From the NCBI GenBank assembly GCA_030295235.1, contig AP026128.1, forward strand, positions 372,001-436,000: 64,000 bases of DNA, read 5' to 3'. Below are positions 45,801 to 57,297 of the stretch, one piece after another; the first letter of the stretch is position 1; every line of letters begins with the position of its first letter. This DNA comes from Fistulifera solaris (taxonomy: Eukaryota; Bacillariophyta; Bacillariophyceae; Naviculales; Stauroneidaceae). A model generated the notes under the pieces. That model was given only the letters and a program-made list of their open reading frames with translations. It ran no database searches and was not told the origin of the DNA. The position numbers were made by a program, and so were the translations under genes.

Positions 45801-48319
45801 ACCATTAGATCATCAGAAAGAGCAGATGTAACCGAGTCAGCATTAGGTATACTAAGCATGATTTTGCAAGGTGCCGGGCATCTATTACAGCCGATGGCTT
45901 GGTCATTGGTGCTCGTTACAATAACATCCGTCTCAGGTGATCCTTCGCTCTCAAAAAGCAGGTCGTCTTCACCATGGACAACTTGCTGCCAAATGGGCTT
46001 TCGCTGTTTTAAATTGATCATTGATGACTTTCTCGAAGAGGTCCCACAAATCGAAAATGGCAGTCAAAGTAACAGAGAGAACGTTCTGGACTGCTGCTTA
46101 TCTTTTGTCAAGTCGCGGCATGATGTAAACACGTCATTAACTGCGATTGGTCTCTTGTGGACAGTTGCCGACCAGGACTCAAACGCGGATTCAATGGACC
46201 TTGCTTTACGAAAGCTTGTTCTGTTGGCATCAGATGATCGTGTTGAAGTGAGGAATGCCGCCGTCAACACTTTGTTCTCGTGTATTGTAGGCAAAGGCAG
46301 CTCCTTCAATTCAGAAAGGTGGCGATCGTGTTTTAATGAAGCTATTTGCGGCGTATACGAAGTCGTGGCATCTCACTTTCGTTCTCAGACATCAGGAGAG
46401 GCTGCACAAGTGACATCGTCAAAGCAATCGAGATACAGAGTTGTTTTGCATGCTTCCAGGGATTCTGCGAGTAAGCAATGGATAGCAACCCAAGTTTTAG
46501 TCCTTAGAGGCCTGATCCGTGTCCTTCGTTCCTTCTTTAAAGAGCTACTCGATACGACCGACATAGGAGCTGGTGAGGAGAAGTCAACTCCATGGTTCCA
46601 AGAAACTTGGGTCCGCGTCCTTGATTTCGCATGGGAGGCGGTGACCCAAGAAGGGGATCGAGAAAGCCTTGATATTCGAGCTGTCGGGATTGAGCTACTA
46701 GGTACCGCGACACAGCTTACAAGTTCGGCAGGTATCCAAGCTGCTGCCACTCCTGCACGAGTAGGAACCAATATGGAAGTTGTAAATGGAGCACTACGAA
46801 GTGTAAGAGAATCCACGTCTAAAACAGCGATACAACGCGCTCACTCGATGGCTACTAATGTGATCCGGCAGAAACTATTTCTGGAAGCATTTGAAAGTTT
46901 AGAATCCTTTCAAGAGGTTATAAGCTGTAACGCTGAAAGGGCAGATTTCCCTTCGGACGTTGATTTGCAGGTTCTTCATCGATTCGCTTCGTCTCTTACA
47001 AAAGTGTATGATTGTTGCAAAACTGAAGAGTTGAAATGTGATTCTTCCTTGGAGACCCTCCTTACTTTGAATATAGAAAGCGGAGAAGAGGGGGCTTTGG
47101 AGAGACGTTTTGTTGGTTTGGTGACAAGCGTCTTACTTGCCTCCTCAAAAACAAGCCAAGCGAAGTACCTTAACCAGTCCCAAAGATGTTGTATGGATTT
47201 ACTTCGCGTGATGGCAGCTCAGGGTTCCCGCAGATCTTTTGAAGCTTTAATCACAGTTGCAAGCGGCTCTTTCTTTGTGCGGAAAGACCAAGACGGCGAC
47301 GGAAACGAGTCAGAGAAAGATGCCGAGCCTACAAAAGTTTTTAGTGTTTTGTGTCATGAAGCGGCTGTAATAGTTTCAGAAGAAATCGGGAAAGAGTCTA
47401 TTCCAGTTGAATCTAGGGTCTGGGTTCTCGAACTTGTGTTGGCTGAATTCAACGATGAATTCGGCTCTGGCGACGTGGTTTGGAAAAGAGATATTTCAAG
47501 TATTTTATTCCCATTTTACGCTGTGGCTTGTCCAGCACAGCCCACTTGAGTCACGAGAATGCAAATGATATAAAGACTCGTGTTTGGGAAAAATTGGCAA
47601 ATTTCCTTATGAAAGCTCTGACGGTTGTGGAGCTTGGACACAACACGACAAAGATCCCTCGAGTAAATGAAATTATCGAAATCATTGAGGTCTCAACAGT
47701 TCACACTCCGTCTGGAAGTTCAAAAGCACTGAATGAAGCGCTTGGACTTGGCCTCATTAATTCCTTTGCCACCGCCAAGCGCCACGCTGTATTAGCCGCT
47801 GAGCGAAGTAATTCCGATTTTGGACGCAGATCTGGTCGTCATCGCGATGAGCTTCTGGTTTTATTCAAACTTGTTTTGGAGCACTTGTGTAGACTGGACT
47901 ATGACAATTCCACGATACGGAATATTTCTTTCGAGGCTCTCTCGGGGGCGCTTTCAGCGAAACAAGATAATCCAGAAAGGGACGTGTTTATAGCAGCTTC
48001 GCAATATGTGTGCGAAAGCTTGCAGAAATATGAAAATATGCAAATGGTAGCAGTCTCATTGTTTCCCATTTTGAGTCAGTTTGTGGGGTCCGATGTCGTC
48101 GAGCTTAAAGAAGCAGCCCTCTCTCTTCTGACGGCTGTTGACGTTTCCGATCTTCTAGAGCGCGCAAAAACGCGCTACACTCTTGCCGAACACCGCGCCG
48201 ACGAAGCCGAGAAAAAGGTTGACCAATTGAAGTCTACCGTCAAGGATCTTACGAAGGCTAACGAAAAGCTGCGTCAAGAAGTCGCTATTCTCGAAGCAAG
48301 TACGGCGCTTCACGCCTGA
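42807..48319 (+). CDS. MON2: MON2 homolog, Golgi/endosome trafficking scaffold
   Basis: Large HEAT-repeat-like protein related to Sec7/BIG Arf-GEFs but lacking a Sec7 catalytic domain. In yeast and animals MON2 works with DOP1 and the Neo1 flippase at Golgi/endosome membranes. The conserved N-terminus is visible: NFVQQLEECLRDLAAEARKN then HPGVKEASERATLKLRTLK, followed by LFQSSDLLHPFLLAANYP. The ATG at 42807 sits directly before it; an in-frame ATG at 42684 is possible but adds poorly conserved residues. Intron 44829-44903 joins DPSTR to LDAHHIRAIICLLK. The frame breaks at the T run 47514-47517. One extra T restores ILFPFLRCGLSSTAHLSHEN. The C-terminus is a coiled coil (AEHRADEAEKKVDQLKSTVK). 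A Ser/Thr-rich loop interrupts the N-terminal part. Length is about 1812 residues, in the family range. Confidence 0.85.
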
Positions 48320-48388
48320 TAACTGTTAATATTAGATAGACGTAGACATCACAATATTCAATTAGCTACTAATCCTGAGAGCAAGCCG

Positions 48389-50157
48389 TCATCGCTCGTC
48401 CTCCTTCTTTTCCCCTTGACCTTGTACAAGCCGTTCAAGGGGATCGCGGGGATTAACATGTCTAGTTCTGTTGGCTACTTTGTTTCTCAAGCGGGTCACA
48501 GATGAGTCTTTCTCGCCTTTCTCTTTATCAAAGCGACTTTTCCTCTCAGGATTTCGAAAAGCAGGCTGTTGAAAACGATCTTTCGATCTGTCGACATCGA
48601 TTGGTGATGAAGTGATATCTTCCCATTCACTCAGGTGCGAAGCCTTTCGATGTCTCTTCTTTATACGAGAATGTGATAGGTAGGACGAAGGTGCAACATC
48701 TTCATCGTCTTCCCATTCGCCCCATCCGTATCTTCGGGCAAGGTCGTACACACCACGAGGATCGGCGGCTTCATCTAGAGAAACAGCGTCTCCGGGATAT
48801 GCCCCCAGTAAACTTTTGCTATTTGCCCCAGCCGCAGCTCTGATTCGCCCTAAAAACCCATCCCTGTCGCTGACTTTAAGACTTACACTCTTCTTTCTGT
48901 TTTTCGGCGTCAATGCTGCTTTCGCTACCTGAGTTCTCTGCTGAATATCAAATTCAAATACGATTCTTGGTGTCCTTGATTTTGAATCTCCTCGTTTCGG
49001 CAACAAATCTTTGGTGAGCGCGTCAAGGACCCAGTCCCCCTCTTCCTTTTCCGTTGTGCTTACTCCAGAGCTTTTTTTTAAAGGTAACTTCATCAGTTGC
49101 GCTGTTCTCCGCTTGAGTCGTCGCATACGATCCGAGTCCGTGGCGAGTAAGGAACTCGAGACTCACGTATCTATATTTTGCTTCATGTACATTTCCAACT
49201 CGCTTCAACTGGTCTAAAGCCATTTGATCCGCCTGTTTCGTCAATTTCCTCCGTTGTCTAGATGACTGTCCTGTACGGCGGCTGGACACCGCAGACGATG
49301 CAAGCTGACTCATAGCGCGACGTTCGGGTCTCGTCCGGTCGTTCCGTTGTGGCTGAGGCAGAAAATACGACACGAGGCTGGAAAGAAATGGAACATATGC
49401 ATTGAGATAATCCGTGATGAACATAAGAAGAAGAGCTAACGTTTGACCAACGATGCCTAAATCGAGGAGAAATCGATACAAAGCATTTGGAGGGGGGTAT
49501 CGCCGCACAATCTCTTGCGGTTGGACCTCCTTGTCCGTTTCAATTTCACTGTTTGTTTCTTGAATATTGCCCTGCTCCTGTATCTCTATTTGAACCTCTT
49601 CTGACTCCTCCTCCTGTAACTCTACCTGAACTTCTTCTGAAGATTCCTCTATTTCCTCCCCCTTCCTGTTCGTTATATTCGTCTAATTGTTTTTCTTTGT
49701 CAGAAATACTGTGATTGCGGTTTGTGTGCGGTACAAGATCCCCCTCCTCTTCGTTCGCATCACTGGTCTGGTGACCTTTCATAACTTCTTCATCGCCAGA
49801 TGTACTAGAAGAGTCATCAAATTGTGCTTCGAGTTGTTTCTTTTTTCTTTTCGAGCTTCTGCGTTTTCTCGGACGAGTAGATGCCACAATCACCGTCAAA
49901 TCATCCGGCGACGAGCGCTCGGATGTTTCATCACCTAACGCCGCCAAATTGTTCTCCTCGTCGACTGACGCAATAAGCTCATCAATATAAGCATCCAACG
50001 CCACATCCTCTTCTTTGGATCCGCCCCGAGTGTGTACGCACGGCTTCGTCACAGATGATTCGGATGTGACGACGGTCGAGACGACAGCGAAAAGGAGAGC
50101 GGGAAAACCGTATCGACCACCAAGCGTGCATTTTCTAGACCTAGCAGCGCGCGTCAT
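48389..50157 (-). CDS. Unrecognised secretory-pathway or membrane protein
   Basis: About 590 residues after repair of two breaks; no known domain recognised. The N-terminus MTRAARSRKCTLGGRYGFPA LLFAVVSTVV looks like a signal anchor. An acidic and Lys/Arg-rich region follows, then a Glu/Gln-rich stretch (EEVQVELQEEESEEVQIEIQ). Next are hydrophobic segments (LYRFLLDLGIVGQTLALLLM and YVPFLSSLVSYFL) and a basic C-terminal half with YDLARRYGWGEWEDDED. The C run 49658-49662 must gain one base to join the N-terminal ORF to the hydrophobic part. The 8-T run 49072-49079 must gain one to join the C-terminal part (DEVTFKKKSSGVSTTEKEEG). Both joins lie in long homopolymers. The 3' end faces MON2; the 5' end faces the palindrome array. 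Confidence 0.65.
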
Positions 50158-51194
50158 TAGGTCGATTCCGGCAAGCGAATGTTAATTGCATTGATTGCCG
50201 GAACTGTGGTGTGTCATGGCCTACTTTGTCGCGTTCGTTGCGCTGTTGCTGAAGTTTTTTTTGCCCTGCTCCTCCCCGTGCGATCCGACATCCGATCGTT
50301 TGTGGTAAAGCAAGAGTTCATTAAGGTGGAGGATAACTCACAAAATTATTGGTCCAGAATTTCTGGACCACCACAGAATTTCTGTATGATGAAAATAACC
50401 TTTCCAGAACTTCTGGAGCGCGCACTTGCTTGATCCAGTTGTTCTGGAACGCAAACAGACAGAATTTCTGTATGATGAGAAACAACATTTCCAGAACTTC
50501 TGGAACGCGCACTTGCTTTAGTTATGATCAAAACACAATTTCCAGAATTTCTGGAATGCGAACTTTCATTCGTTATGATCCAAACCACCGTCTCCAGTTG
50601 TCCTGGAAGTGCACAGCATTTTGGTAGGATCGAAAATACTGGTCCAGAATTTCTGGACCACCACGGAATTTCTGTAACATGAGAAATAACCTATCCAGAA
50701 CTTCTGGAACGTGCACTTTGTTTCGTCATGATCAAACCACAATTTCCAGAACATCTGGATCGCGCACTTGCTTCTGTTATGATCCAAACCACCGTCTCCA
50801 GAATTTCTGGAACGTACACAGCATTTTGGTAGGATCGGAAAAATTGGTCCAGAATTTCTGGACCACCACAGAATTTCTGTATGACAAGAAATAACCTATC
50901 CAGAACTTGCTTTTGTTATGATCAAAACACAATTTCCAGAATTGCTGGAACGCGCACTGGCTTTCGTTATGATCCAAAATAATACCGTGTCCAGTTGTTC
51001 TGGAACGTGCACGGCATTTCGGTTGGATCGAAAAAACTGGTGGTCCAGAATTTCTGGACCACCACGGAATTTCTGTATTTGGTTCCATGAAAACCAAAAT
51101 AATCTAGAGCGGTTCAAAGCTATAACCAAATCGAAACTAAAGGAGCTCACAACAACAAGATTTATATAAATACTACTAGGAATAATCATTTTTA
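50158..51194. other. Intergenic region dominated by a palindrome array
   Basis: About 1 kb between the 5' end of the unrecognised membrane-protein gene and the 3' end of the LRR gene. Apart from the first ~190 bp and last ~120 bp it consists of the palindromic array at 50351-51076. ORFs here are accidental readings of the repeats. Confidence 0.6.
50351..51076. repeat. Array of about 20 short palindromes in a higher-order repeat
   Basis: Five palindrome types share a CAGAA.TTCTG core. Type A is GGTCCAGAATTTCTGGACC, identical at 50351, 50641, 50846 and 51042. Type B is ACAGAATTTCTGT or ACGGAATTTCTGT (50373, 50459, 50663, 50868, 51064). Type C is TCCAGAACTTCTGGA (50403, 50490, 50694; variant 50745; truncated about 50899). 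Type D is TCCAGTTGTTCTGGA (50434, 50990; variant 50593). Type E is TTCCAGAATTTCTGGAA (50540; 50797; variant 50935). Linkers such as GTTATGATCAAAACACAATT and GCATTTTGGTAGGATCG also recur. The order A-B-C-E-D repeats with insertions and losses. It is not a CRISPR: spacers are repetitive and the host is eukaryotic. Confidence 0.9.
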
Positions 51195-53496
51195 AGCTGC
51201 AAGGCAATTGGTACCCGTTGCGTCACAGCACAAGGTGCAGCATCCTTCGCTGCAAACGTTTTCAGCTTCGGCACCCTCGGCAAGGCAATCAGCTTCAACC
51301 TCCACCAAAACCGCGTTCGAGCGCAAGCCGCAAAGCTCCTCCGGAACTGGACCTGTTAGATCGTTGCCAGAGACGGAAAAGGTTTGGAGATTGGTCAAAG
51401 CATTCACGTTCGAAGGGATTGCTCCCGAGAAACGATTGTTCTGAGCTCGGAACGTTATCAGGGAACTAACTTCACCAATTTTTGAGCTGAGCGTCCCCGT
51501 AAAGTTACAGTTATAAATGTCGTAACGCCAGAAGCCATCCCTGTAAATTTCTTCCGGAATGTCACCGCCCAATTTTCCGTTGCTGTGAACACGCAAGTCA
51601 CCAAGTATAACAGTGCTGCCCAATTCAGAAGGCAGAGTACCGGAGAAGTCGTTTTCATGCAACCAGAGAGTATCCATCAGCTGAATATTTGCCAACTCGG
51701 ACGGAATCGTTCCGTTCAATTGATTGCGCTGTGCTCTGATGAACGTCAAACTTTTCATTGTTCCAATCTCCGATGGAATAGGACCCGTCAAAAGGTTCTC
51801 AAATAGATAGAGGCCTTTCAGATCACCAAGCCTCGCGATACTCGACTGAATGCTGCCTTCCAAAAGGTTCCCCGCAAGGTTGAGCCGCTGTAGATTCCGC
51901 GTCGCAAAAAGCTCTGACGGGATGCTTCCGGTCATTAGGTTGTAGTGAACTTCGAAATTGATTAAATGCTTAAACTTGGCAATCTCCGTTGGAAGTGTGC
52001 CCTTGATTTCGCCGTACCCAATCGCAAGAGTTTGGAGGAAAGGCAAGTGATGCAGTCCTTCTGGAAAGCTTCCCGTGAAATTCATGCCATCTGCGAAACA
52101 GAGTAAGCAATGAGAATGCTGCATTGAAATACAGATCATGGTTAATCACAAGAAACACTTACTCAAATCAATCGATCGAATCTGACTGAATTCGTCACAG
52201 AAAATGCCAACCCATTTGCACTCGGGCTCTTGGCTGAGCCATCGAACTGATCCAGGGACTGGCGTTCGAACCAACTCCGGCGCGATCGACATGAGCCTCA
52301 TGTACTCACAGATTTCGTCGTCCTCTTCCCCCGGAGGATTGCAAGACCCCCAGGGTCTCGATTCACTAGTAGCGTAGTAGAAGTATGCCGCAATGTAGCG
52401 CTGCATGAGATTGGGGTCATCGGGCGTCAAGGCCATAGGGTCGGAATACGCAACCCATCGAAGTGCTTTTGCGTACGGAGATAGTGGATCTTCCAGAAGA
52501 TCCGCTCCAATGACCCTTGTAACCAGCTCTTCAATATCTAGAGCACCTTGACTACGGCCACCCGCATCGTCGTCTTTACCGAGGGACATTCCAACACCAA
52601 ATCCAACGGCAAGGACCACCACAATGAAAAGACTGAGGGCGGCATACAGACGAAAGCGTCGATTGTGATACAAGGGAGGCTTCGCGTCCGGATCGTATTC
52701 CACTGCCGATGGAATAAAGACGTTCTCGTCTTCTTCCATGACGGGAACGGCGACCGCGAGTCCCTCGGCGTTGTCGTAGCCACCGTATTCAATATCATTT
52801 GGATCGAACAGACCACCGGGGCGCATTTGTCTATCATCAAACAAGTCATCGTCCTCTAACTTGTTGTCGGGAATTTTCTCGGCGAACTCGTCGTCTTTCT
52901 TCATGCCCCCCACTTCGTGAGCTCCATATCCGGCCCGCGATCCGTCGCCTCGATCCTTCTTGTCGTTGGCGTCTGCTTCATAACCTCCTCGTTTCGAGTC
53001 TGCCGGCATCTTTTTGTCGTCGTGAGCATCGTCGGAAGCAAACTGCGCCGTCTTCGACGCGATGCGTTCATCGAGGCGAGAGAGCTCGGCGTAGGGACGA
53101 GGCGCCCCAGTCTTTGCCGCAATGGCGTCTTCCAAGCTTTCTAACTGAGCCTGAGCCGTACCAGCTTGGTCGCTGCGGACCTTGGCATTGATGCGATCTT
53201 CTAGGGACTCAATAGCGTTACGTCCGTTAAAGTCGGCGGCGGCGCCAAACTTTGAGTTGACCGGACGCCCGCCCATGGCCACCGCGCCTGGCTTGGAATC
53301 AAACTGCTCCGAACCAGCCGACGCTAAATGGGGAGGTGCCATACCCTTGTTAATTTTTTTCTTCGATACGCTGATCCAAGCGGGCCGTTTCCTCGGCAGC
53401 AACGGCAGTGACACCCGGTTTTGTTGCTGGGGCATTCTTCGGCCGGGCTATCTCCTTGGCGTCCTTATCTTGTTTCTCCCGTTCGTCGTTGTTCAT
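51195..53496 (-). CDS. Leucine-rich-repeat protein with N-terminal membrane anchor
   Basis: Diatom-type LRR protein, probably a type II membrane protein. The start at 53496 (MNNDEREKQDKDAKEIARPK) opens a ~270-residue charged, disordered N-terminus. A single span (LYAALSLFIVVVLAVGFGVG) and a juxtamembrane domain with Cys/Trp motifs (WGSCNPPGEEDDEICEYMRL, PECKWVGIFCDEFSQIRSID) follow. About 10 plant-like LRRs of the type LTGPIPSEIGTMKSLTFIRA come next, closing with a Cys-rich cap (CSEGCCTLCCDATGTNC). Intron 52091-52162 joins IDL-NGMNFTGSFPEG. The frame breaks at the T run 53354-53360. One extra base links RLDQRIEEK to KINKGMAPPHLAS. There is no kinase domain, so it is receptor-like rather than a receptor kinase; recognition or adhesion at the cell surface is inferred. 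Confidence 0.83.
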
Positions 53497-55210
53497 CTTG
53501 GCGTTCAAAAGGAGATTTACCGAGACGTCGTAACTAAGTGCCTGTCTCACAAAACAGGAGAAGAAGCAGAAATTAGTTTCAAGGCAGATCAGTTATTGAC
53601 AATCGACTGGAATAATAGAGAAAACAAGCAAAAGCGCAGGGGGGAGAAGACCAGGAAGGACAACTGTGGCAGCGCGTGACTGCGCTTGTACAGAATGACA
53701 ATGGACTGTGGTCGAAAAAGGCCTCTCCCACATTCATTATTCACAGTTCGTAGCATGTGACCATGGTAGGTTAGAACGTCTAACGCGTTTCACAGTTAAT
53801 ACACTGGTAAGATTATTAGGGAGAACGAACTTCGCTTCGACAGAGGCGCATGCGGAAAAGTAGCGAATGCGACATCAAAGGTCATTCTGCCTGTCCTTTT
53901 GTCCTAGCATTGTTCGTTCGATGGGGAGGAACGGCGAAAGTGAACAACATGGAAATTCCCAGCAGAGGTGCGGTGCCTACGTAGCCACAAAGAAATGCAA
54001 TGATTGCTCCATGTGTGGACGATTGGAAGCGAAATGATGGTCGGTCATTACGGCAAGAATATTAACTGACAAATGGAGGCTTCATTGCATACGTTCGGTC
54101 GTCCGAGTCAAAAACGTCGACGACGACTTTCACACAAGTAAACGAGTGAAGAAGGGGAACAAGAACGCGTGTGGTAGTGTACGTGAAACGCTGACGAGAT
54201 TGTGGAGGGGGAAATGACACGGCACAAGAAAAACGCATAGAAACGAAGTTGCCTCTCCCGGCTTTTCATAATCCCAATCCTCCATTTGCGCAAAATAGAC
54301 ACAATCTTTCTCATCTTCTTTCACAAGAAATCAATTCATTACAAGACTTACGTTATTCGATATTGCTTTCATGTTCTCTGAGCCAGCAATCGCTTTGACC
54401 GCTGGTGCTTTGAATGAGGATTTTTTGTGAGCGAAAAATGGTGCAGAATTGATCCATCAACGATAGGACCTCTCGGATGGCATGTCCCTGTAAACTTGTA
54501 CTAATTCCTCTGTAGAAAAAGGGGGTGAATTTTCTGTTCCCGTATGCCGGTCATTTGATAAGTGTGTCGTACCGCATGTCTTCTTTTTTAAGTAAAGTAT
54601 CGACTGGTACTGGCTTTGTTAAGAAACATCCGTGCTTGGTACTAGTCAAAAGCGCACCTCAGCTATCGCGTCAGCTCTTTTTCTGAACATCTCAAAGTCT
54701 TTTTGTTCTATTGCAATGGTTTTGTTGTGACACCTTGTAAATCTATGAGGATCCACGACTACAGCAGTCCCACATTGCCTGTATTGCGTAAGCCGTTTCG
54801 CGTTGTTGATGTACTATAGTCAATGCATCTCGAGATAGAGCGGTTTTGCGAAAGGTTATTGCAATTTTAACATTGGGAATATCTAGAATGTAAATAAAAG
54901 CCGACTACAATCAAAGTTTGCATGTTCTTCTCACTATCGAAAAGCATCAGCTCGAGCTCACTGACACGGGTTGAGGTCGCGATCATTTTGTTAGATCATG
55001 TTGTTGCGTCGGACAAGCTGAAGAGCGAAAATTATCCAAAGAAGCGACGTCTTCACGCTACAAGAGTTTGGCATAGTAAGGACTGCCACTCTGATCGAAA
55101 GGATTTTGCTTCGTTGTCATCGCGATAATAGGTTGCTAGCCTTCTAAAGCGTACGTTCTTTTCTCGAGAAACAGAACCCATCAGCTGACACGTCAATCAA
55201 CCGAACCATT
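53497..55210. other. Intergenic, 1.7 kb
   Basis: Upstream of the LRR gene. The minus-strand ORFs at 54108-54324 and the plus-strand ORF at 54922-55128 have no domain or conserved feature. No repeat, tRNA or transposon remnant was recognised. Confidence 0.45.
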
Positions 55211-55429
55211 CTATAAATCTTTCCACTTTCCAAGTTCAGCAAGGAGATTCTGTTGCTTCTCCGCAACTCCTCCGGGCGTTCCAACAGAAGTCAAACGCAC
55301 AATATCTCCCAACACTTGATGGATGTTGGAAAGTGCATTCACCGTCGCACTCAATTCCAACAGTAGTTCGTCCTGCTTTTTCGCAATGCGTTCCGCTTTC
55401 GTTGCTGTGACTTGGTCGGAAGAATGCAT
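55211..55429 (-). CDS. Possible small coiled-coil protein, 72 aa
   Basis: MHSSDQVTATKAERIAKKQD ELLLELSATVNALSNIHQVL and on to KQQNLLAELGKWKDL. It has heptad-like spacing and amphipathic helices, the size and style of small subunits of coiled-coil complexes, but I cannot assign one. Its start lies about 310 bp from the divergent MFS gene, so a shared promoter region is plausible. Evidence is only length, composition and helix periodicity. Confidence 0.4.
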   Translation of the reverse strand: MHSSDQVTATKAERIAKKQDELLLELSATVNALSNIHQVLGDIVRLTSVGTPGGVAEKQQNLLAELGKWKDL

Positions 55430-55740
55430 AATTCAGTGCAATATTACTTCGAGGGGACGTCTGTTTTGAGAGCTTTGTGACTGCCATTGCATGAAACGTT
55501 CCATGGTGGCGAGGGCGTCGAAAACGTTTTTCGTTGCGCATTATTGCGCAATCCGATGATTCGTGACTCACCACCCGGGACCCTTTTTTCGACCGATGAC
55601 AAAAGTGGACCGCGATGATGACGAGCACGCGATAATTGCGGTCGAGGACGAATGAATTAAACACACAGCGTGCCGAATGGTATTCCTGACTTTTATTAAT
55701 AAGTCATTTTATTTCCTTCTCTATCGTTAACTTCTAGAAG
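55430..55740. other. Divergent promoter region
   Basis: 311 bp between the small coiled-coil ORF and the MFS transporter. An overlapping 142-codon minus-strand ORF (55236-55664) is in another frame and unsupported. No specific element was identified. Confidence 0.35.
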
Positions 55741-57297
55741 ATGGACGCTGACCAGTGTCTGGAAGAACCGTTAATTGGCCAAGAAGTGCATGTAGAAACA
55801 TCGAATACAGAAGAATCTCCGGAAAGCGCCGAGGACGAAGAAAGGTCACAAGACGATGCTATCTTGAATCCGTGGAAGAATCACAATGTACGGTTGTCGT
55901 TTCTCCTTTGCATCGTCAGCGGAATTGCGGATTCCATATGGGGGTCCGTGGTGCTCAGCGGCTTTCTCTTTGCACTCGGCAAAGCCATGGGGAAAACGAA
56001 AGAAGAAAATACGCTAGTTGGTCTAGCCGAAATGGTACAAGGTTTGACGATGCTCATTTTTGCGTTGCCGATTGGGCTTTTAGCCGACAAGACTGGCAAG
56101 GCCAGAGTCGTACGATGGGGCGGTGCATTGCTGTTGTTGACGGTCGGCATTACCCTTTGGGCGTTGCTGGTTATCAATCGAGAGGCTTCCGAGAGTCAAA
56201 AGGCGGCCGATCAATCGTATTACATCCTGCTCGTCGCGCTCGGATTGTGGGGAATTTGCGGTGGTATCTTGAATGGGCCTTCGCAAGCGCTCTTTTCGGA
56301 CTCGATTCCCAAAGGACGGCGTTCCGAGCTGCTCACGTATCTTTACAGCAGTTATCTTATTTCAGCTGCCGTTGGCCCGCTGGTCGGTATCATTATGCTT
56401 TCACAGAGTAATGAAGAAGACTGGTCGTTGAAAGAAATTTTTCCCGTGTTTTTCGTGGGGGTATTACTAGAAATACCGGCAGGAGTTCTCTGCTTCTTCT
56501 TCTCGGAAAAGTATACTGTTCCTGAACCCGATGACGAGCCTCGGCCTGTCGATGAAAGTATTGAAACTCTTAGTATAGACAATCCGGAGCAAACTGAGAC
56601 GGCGAACGTTGTACCTTCTTTGTTGAATGGATATGGGTTGACGAAAGCGGCTGTCCCCTATGTACTGTTCTTCTCCTCTTTGGTCGTTTCCCTAGGAAGT
56701 GGAGCAAGCGTTAAATACTTTCCTTTGTTCTTCAAAGAAATCGGCTTACGGAGCGAAGTTGTTCAGGGAATATTTCTTACTGTTCCAGTGAGTATCTCAT
56801 TCTTCAGTTTTGTCAGTCAAAAGATCAGTCAATCTATGGGACGAGTTGAAACATCTGTCATGTTTAACGTCTGCGGGGTGTTGATGCTCTACTTCATGAC
56901 ATGGCTCAGCCACGATATTCAGGAGGGCGATACAAGTCGACGAATTCTTATTGTAGGTGTTTACTTGTTACGAACTGGAATTATGAACTGTCCTTATCCG
57001 CTACTTGAAAGCATTCTGATGGATGCCGTCCCATCCAACCAAAGGGCGCGCTGGAAGTCACTCGAAAGTATAGCCTCGTTTGGGTGGACGGGAAGTGCTC
57101 TTTTAGGAGGAATTTTATCCGATTCCCACTCCTATGAGTACACATTTGCCATTACTGCAACCATGCAGTTGGTCGGTGGACTGATGCTCATTCCGATCCA
57201 GCATCTGGTCGAGCGCGAACAAGTCGAACCTATCAGTGATGAAGATGTGGCCGATGAGACTAGAACGGACCTTGAAGAGCCTTTATTGACATCGTAG
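55741..57297 (+). CDS. Major facilitator superfamily transporter
   Basis: Intact 518-residue polytopic membrane protein with about 12 predicted spans in two halves. These are separated by an acidic loop (EKYTVPEPDDEPRPVDESIE). The MFS A-motif-like loop between spans 2 and 3 is GLLADKTGKARVVRWGG. The first half has LVALGLWGICGGILNGPSQA; the second has VVSLGSGASVKYFPLFFKEI and a late FGWTGSALLGGILSDSHSYEY. Both termini are acidic and carry EEPLIG/EEPLL sequences (LEEPLIGQ near residue 7, LEEPLLTS at the end). These resemble acidic dileucine sorting signals for endosomal or vacuolar membranes (inference). The substrate cannot be told. No intron or frame break is seen, so this gene is a control showing that not every gene here is broken. 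Confidence 0.88.
   Translation: MDADQCLEEPLIGQEVHVETSNTEESPESAEDEERSQDDAILNPWKNHNVRLSFLLCIVSGIADSIWGSVVLSGFLFALGKAMGKTKEENTLVGLAEMVQGLTMLIFALPIGLLADKTGKARVVRWGGALLLLTVGITLWALLVINREASESQKAADQSYYILLVALGLWGICGGILNGPSQALFSDSIPKGRRSELLTYLYSSYLISAAVGPLVGIIMLSQSNEEDWSLKEIFPVFFVGVLLEIPAGVLCFFFSEKYTVPEPDDEPRPVDESIETLSIDNPEQTETANVVPSLLNGYGLTKAAVPYVLFFSSLVVSLGSGASVKYFPLFFKEIGLRSEVVQGIFLTVPVSISFFSFVSQKISQSMGRVETSVMFNVCGVLMLYFMTWLSHDIQEGDTSRRILIVGVYLLRTGIMNCPYPLLESILMDAVPSNQRARWKSLESIASFGWTGSALLGGILSDSHSYEYTFAITATMQLVGGLMLIPIQHLVEREQVEPISDEDVADETRTDLEEPLLTS

Noticed and set aside
50351-51076. CRISPR array
   Set aside because: The repeats are palindromes of several types and the intervening sequences are themselves repeated; there are no unique spacers or cas genes, and the DNA is eukaryotic.
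50351-51076. Heat-shock element cluster
   Set aside because: The GAA and TTC triplets are spaced by one base (GAATTTC), not two as in canonical elements, and no heat-shock gene is adjacent.
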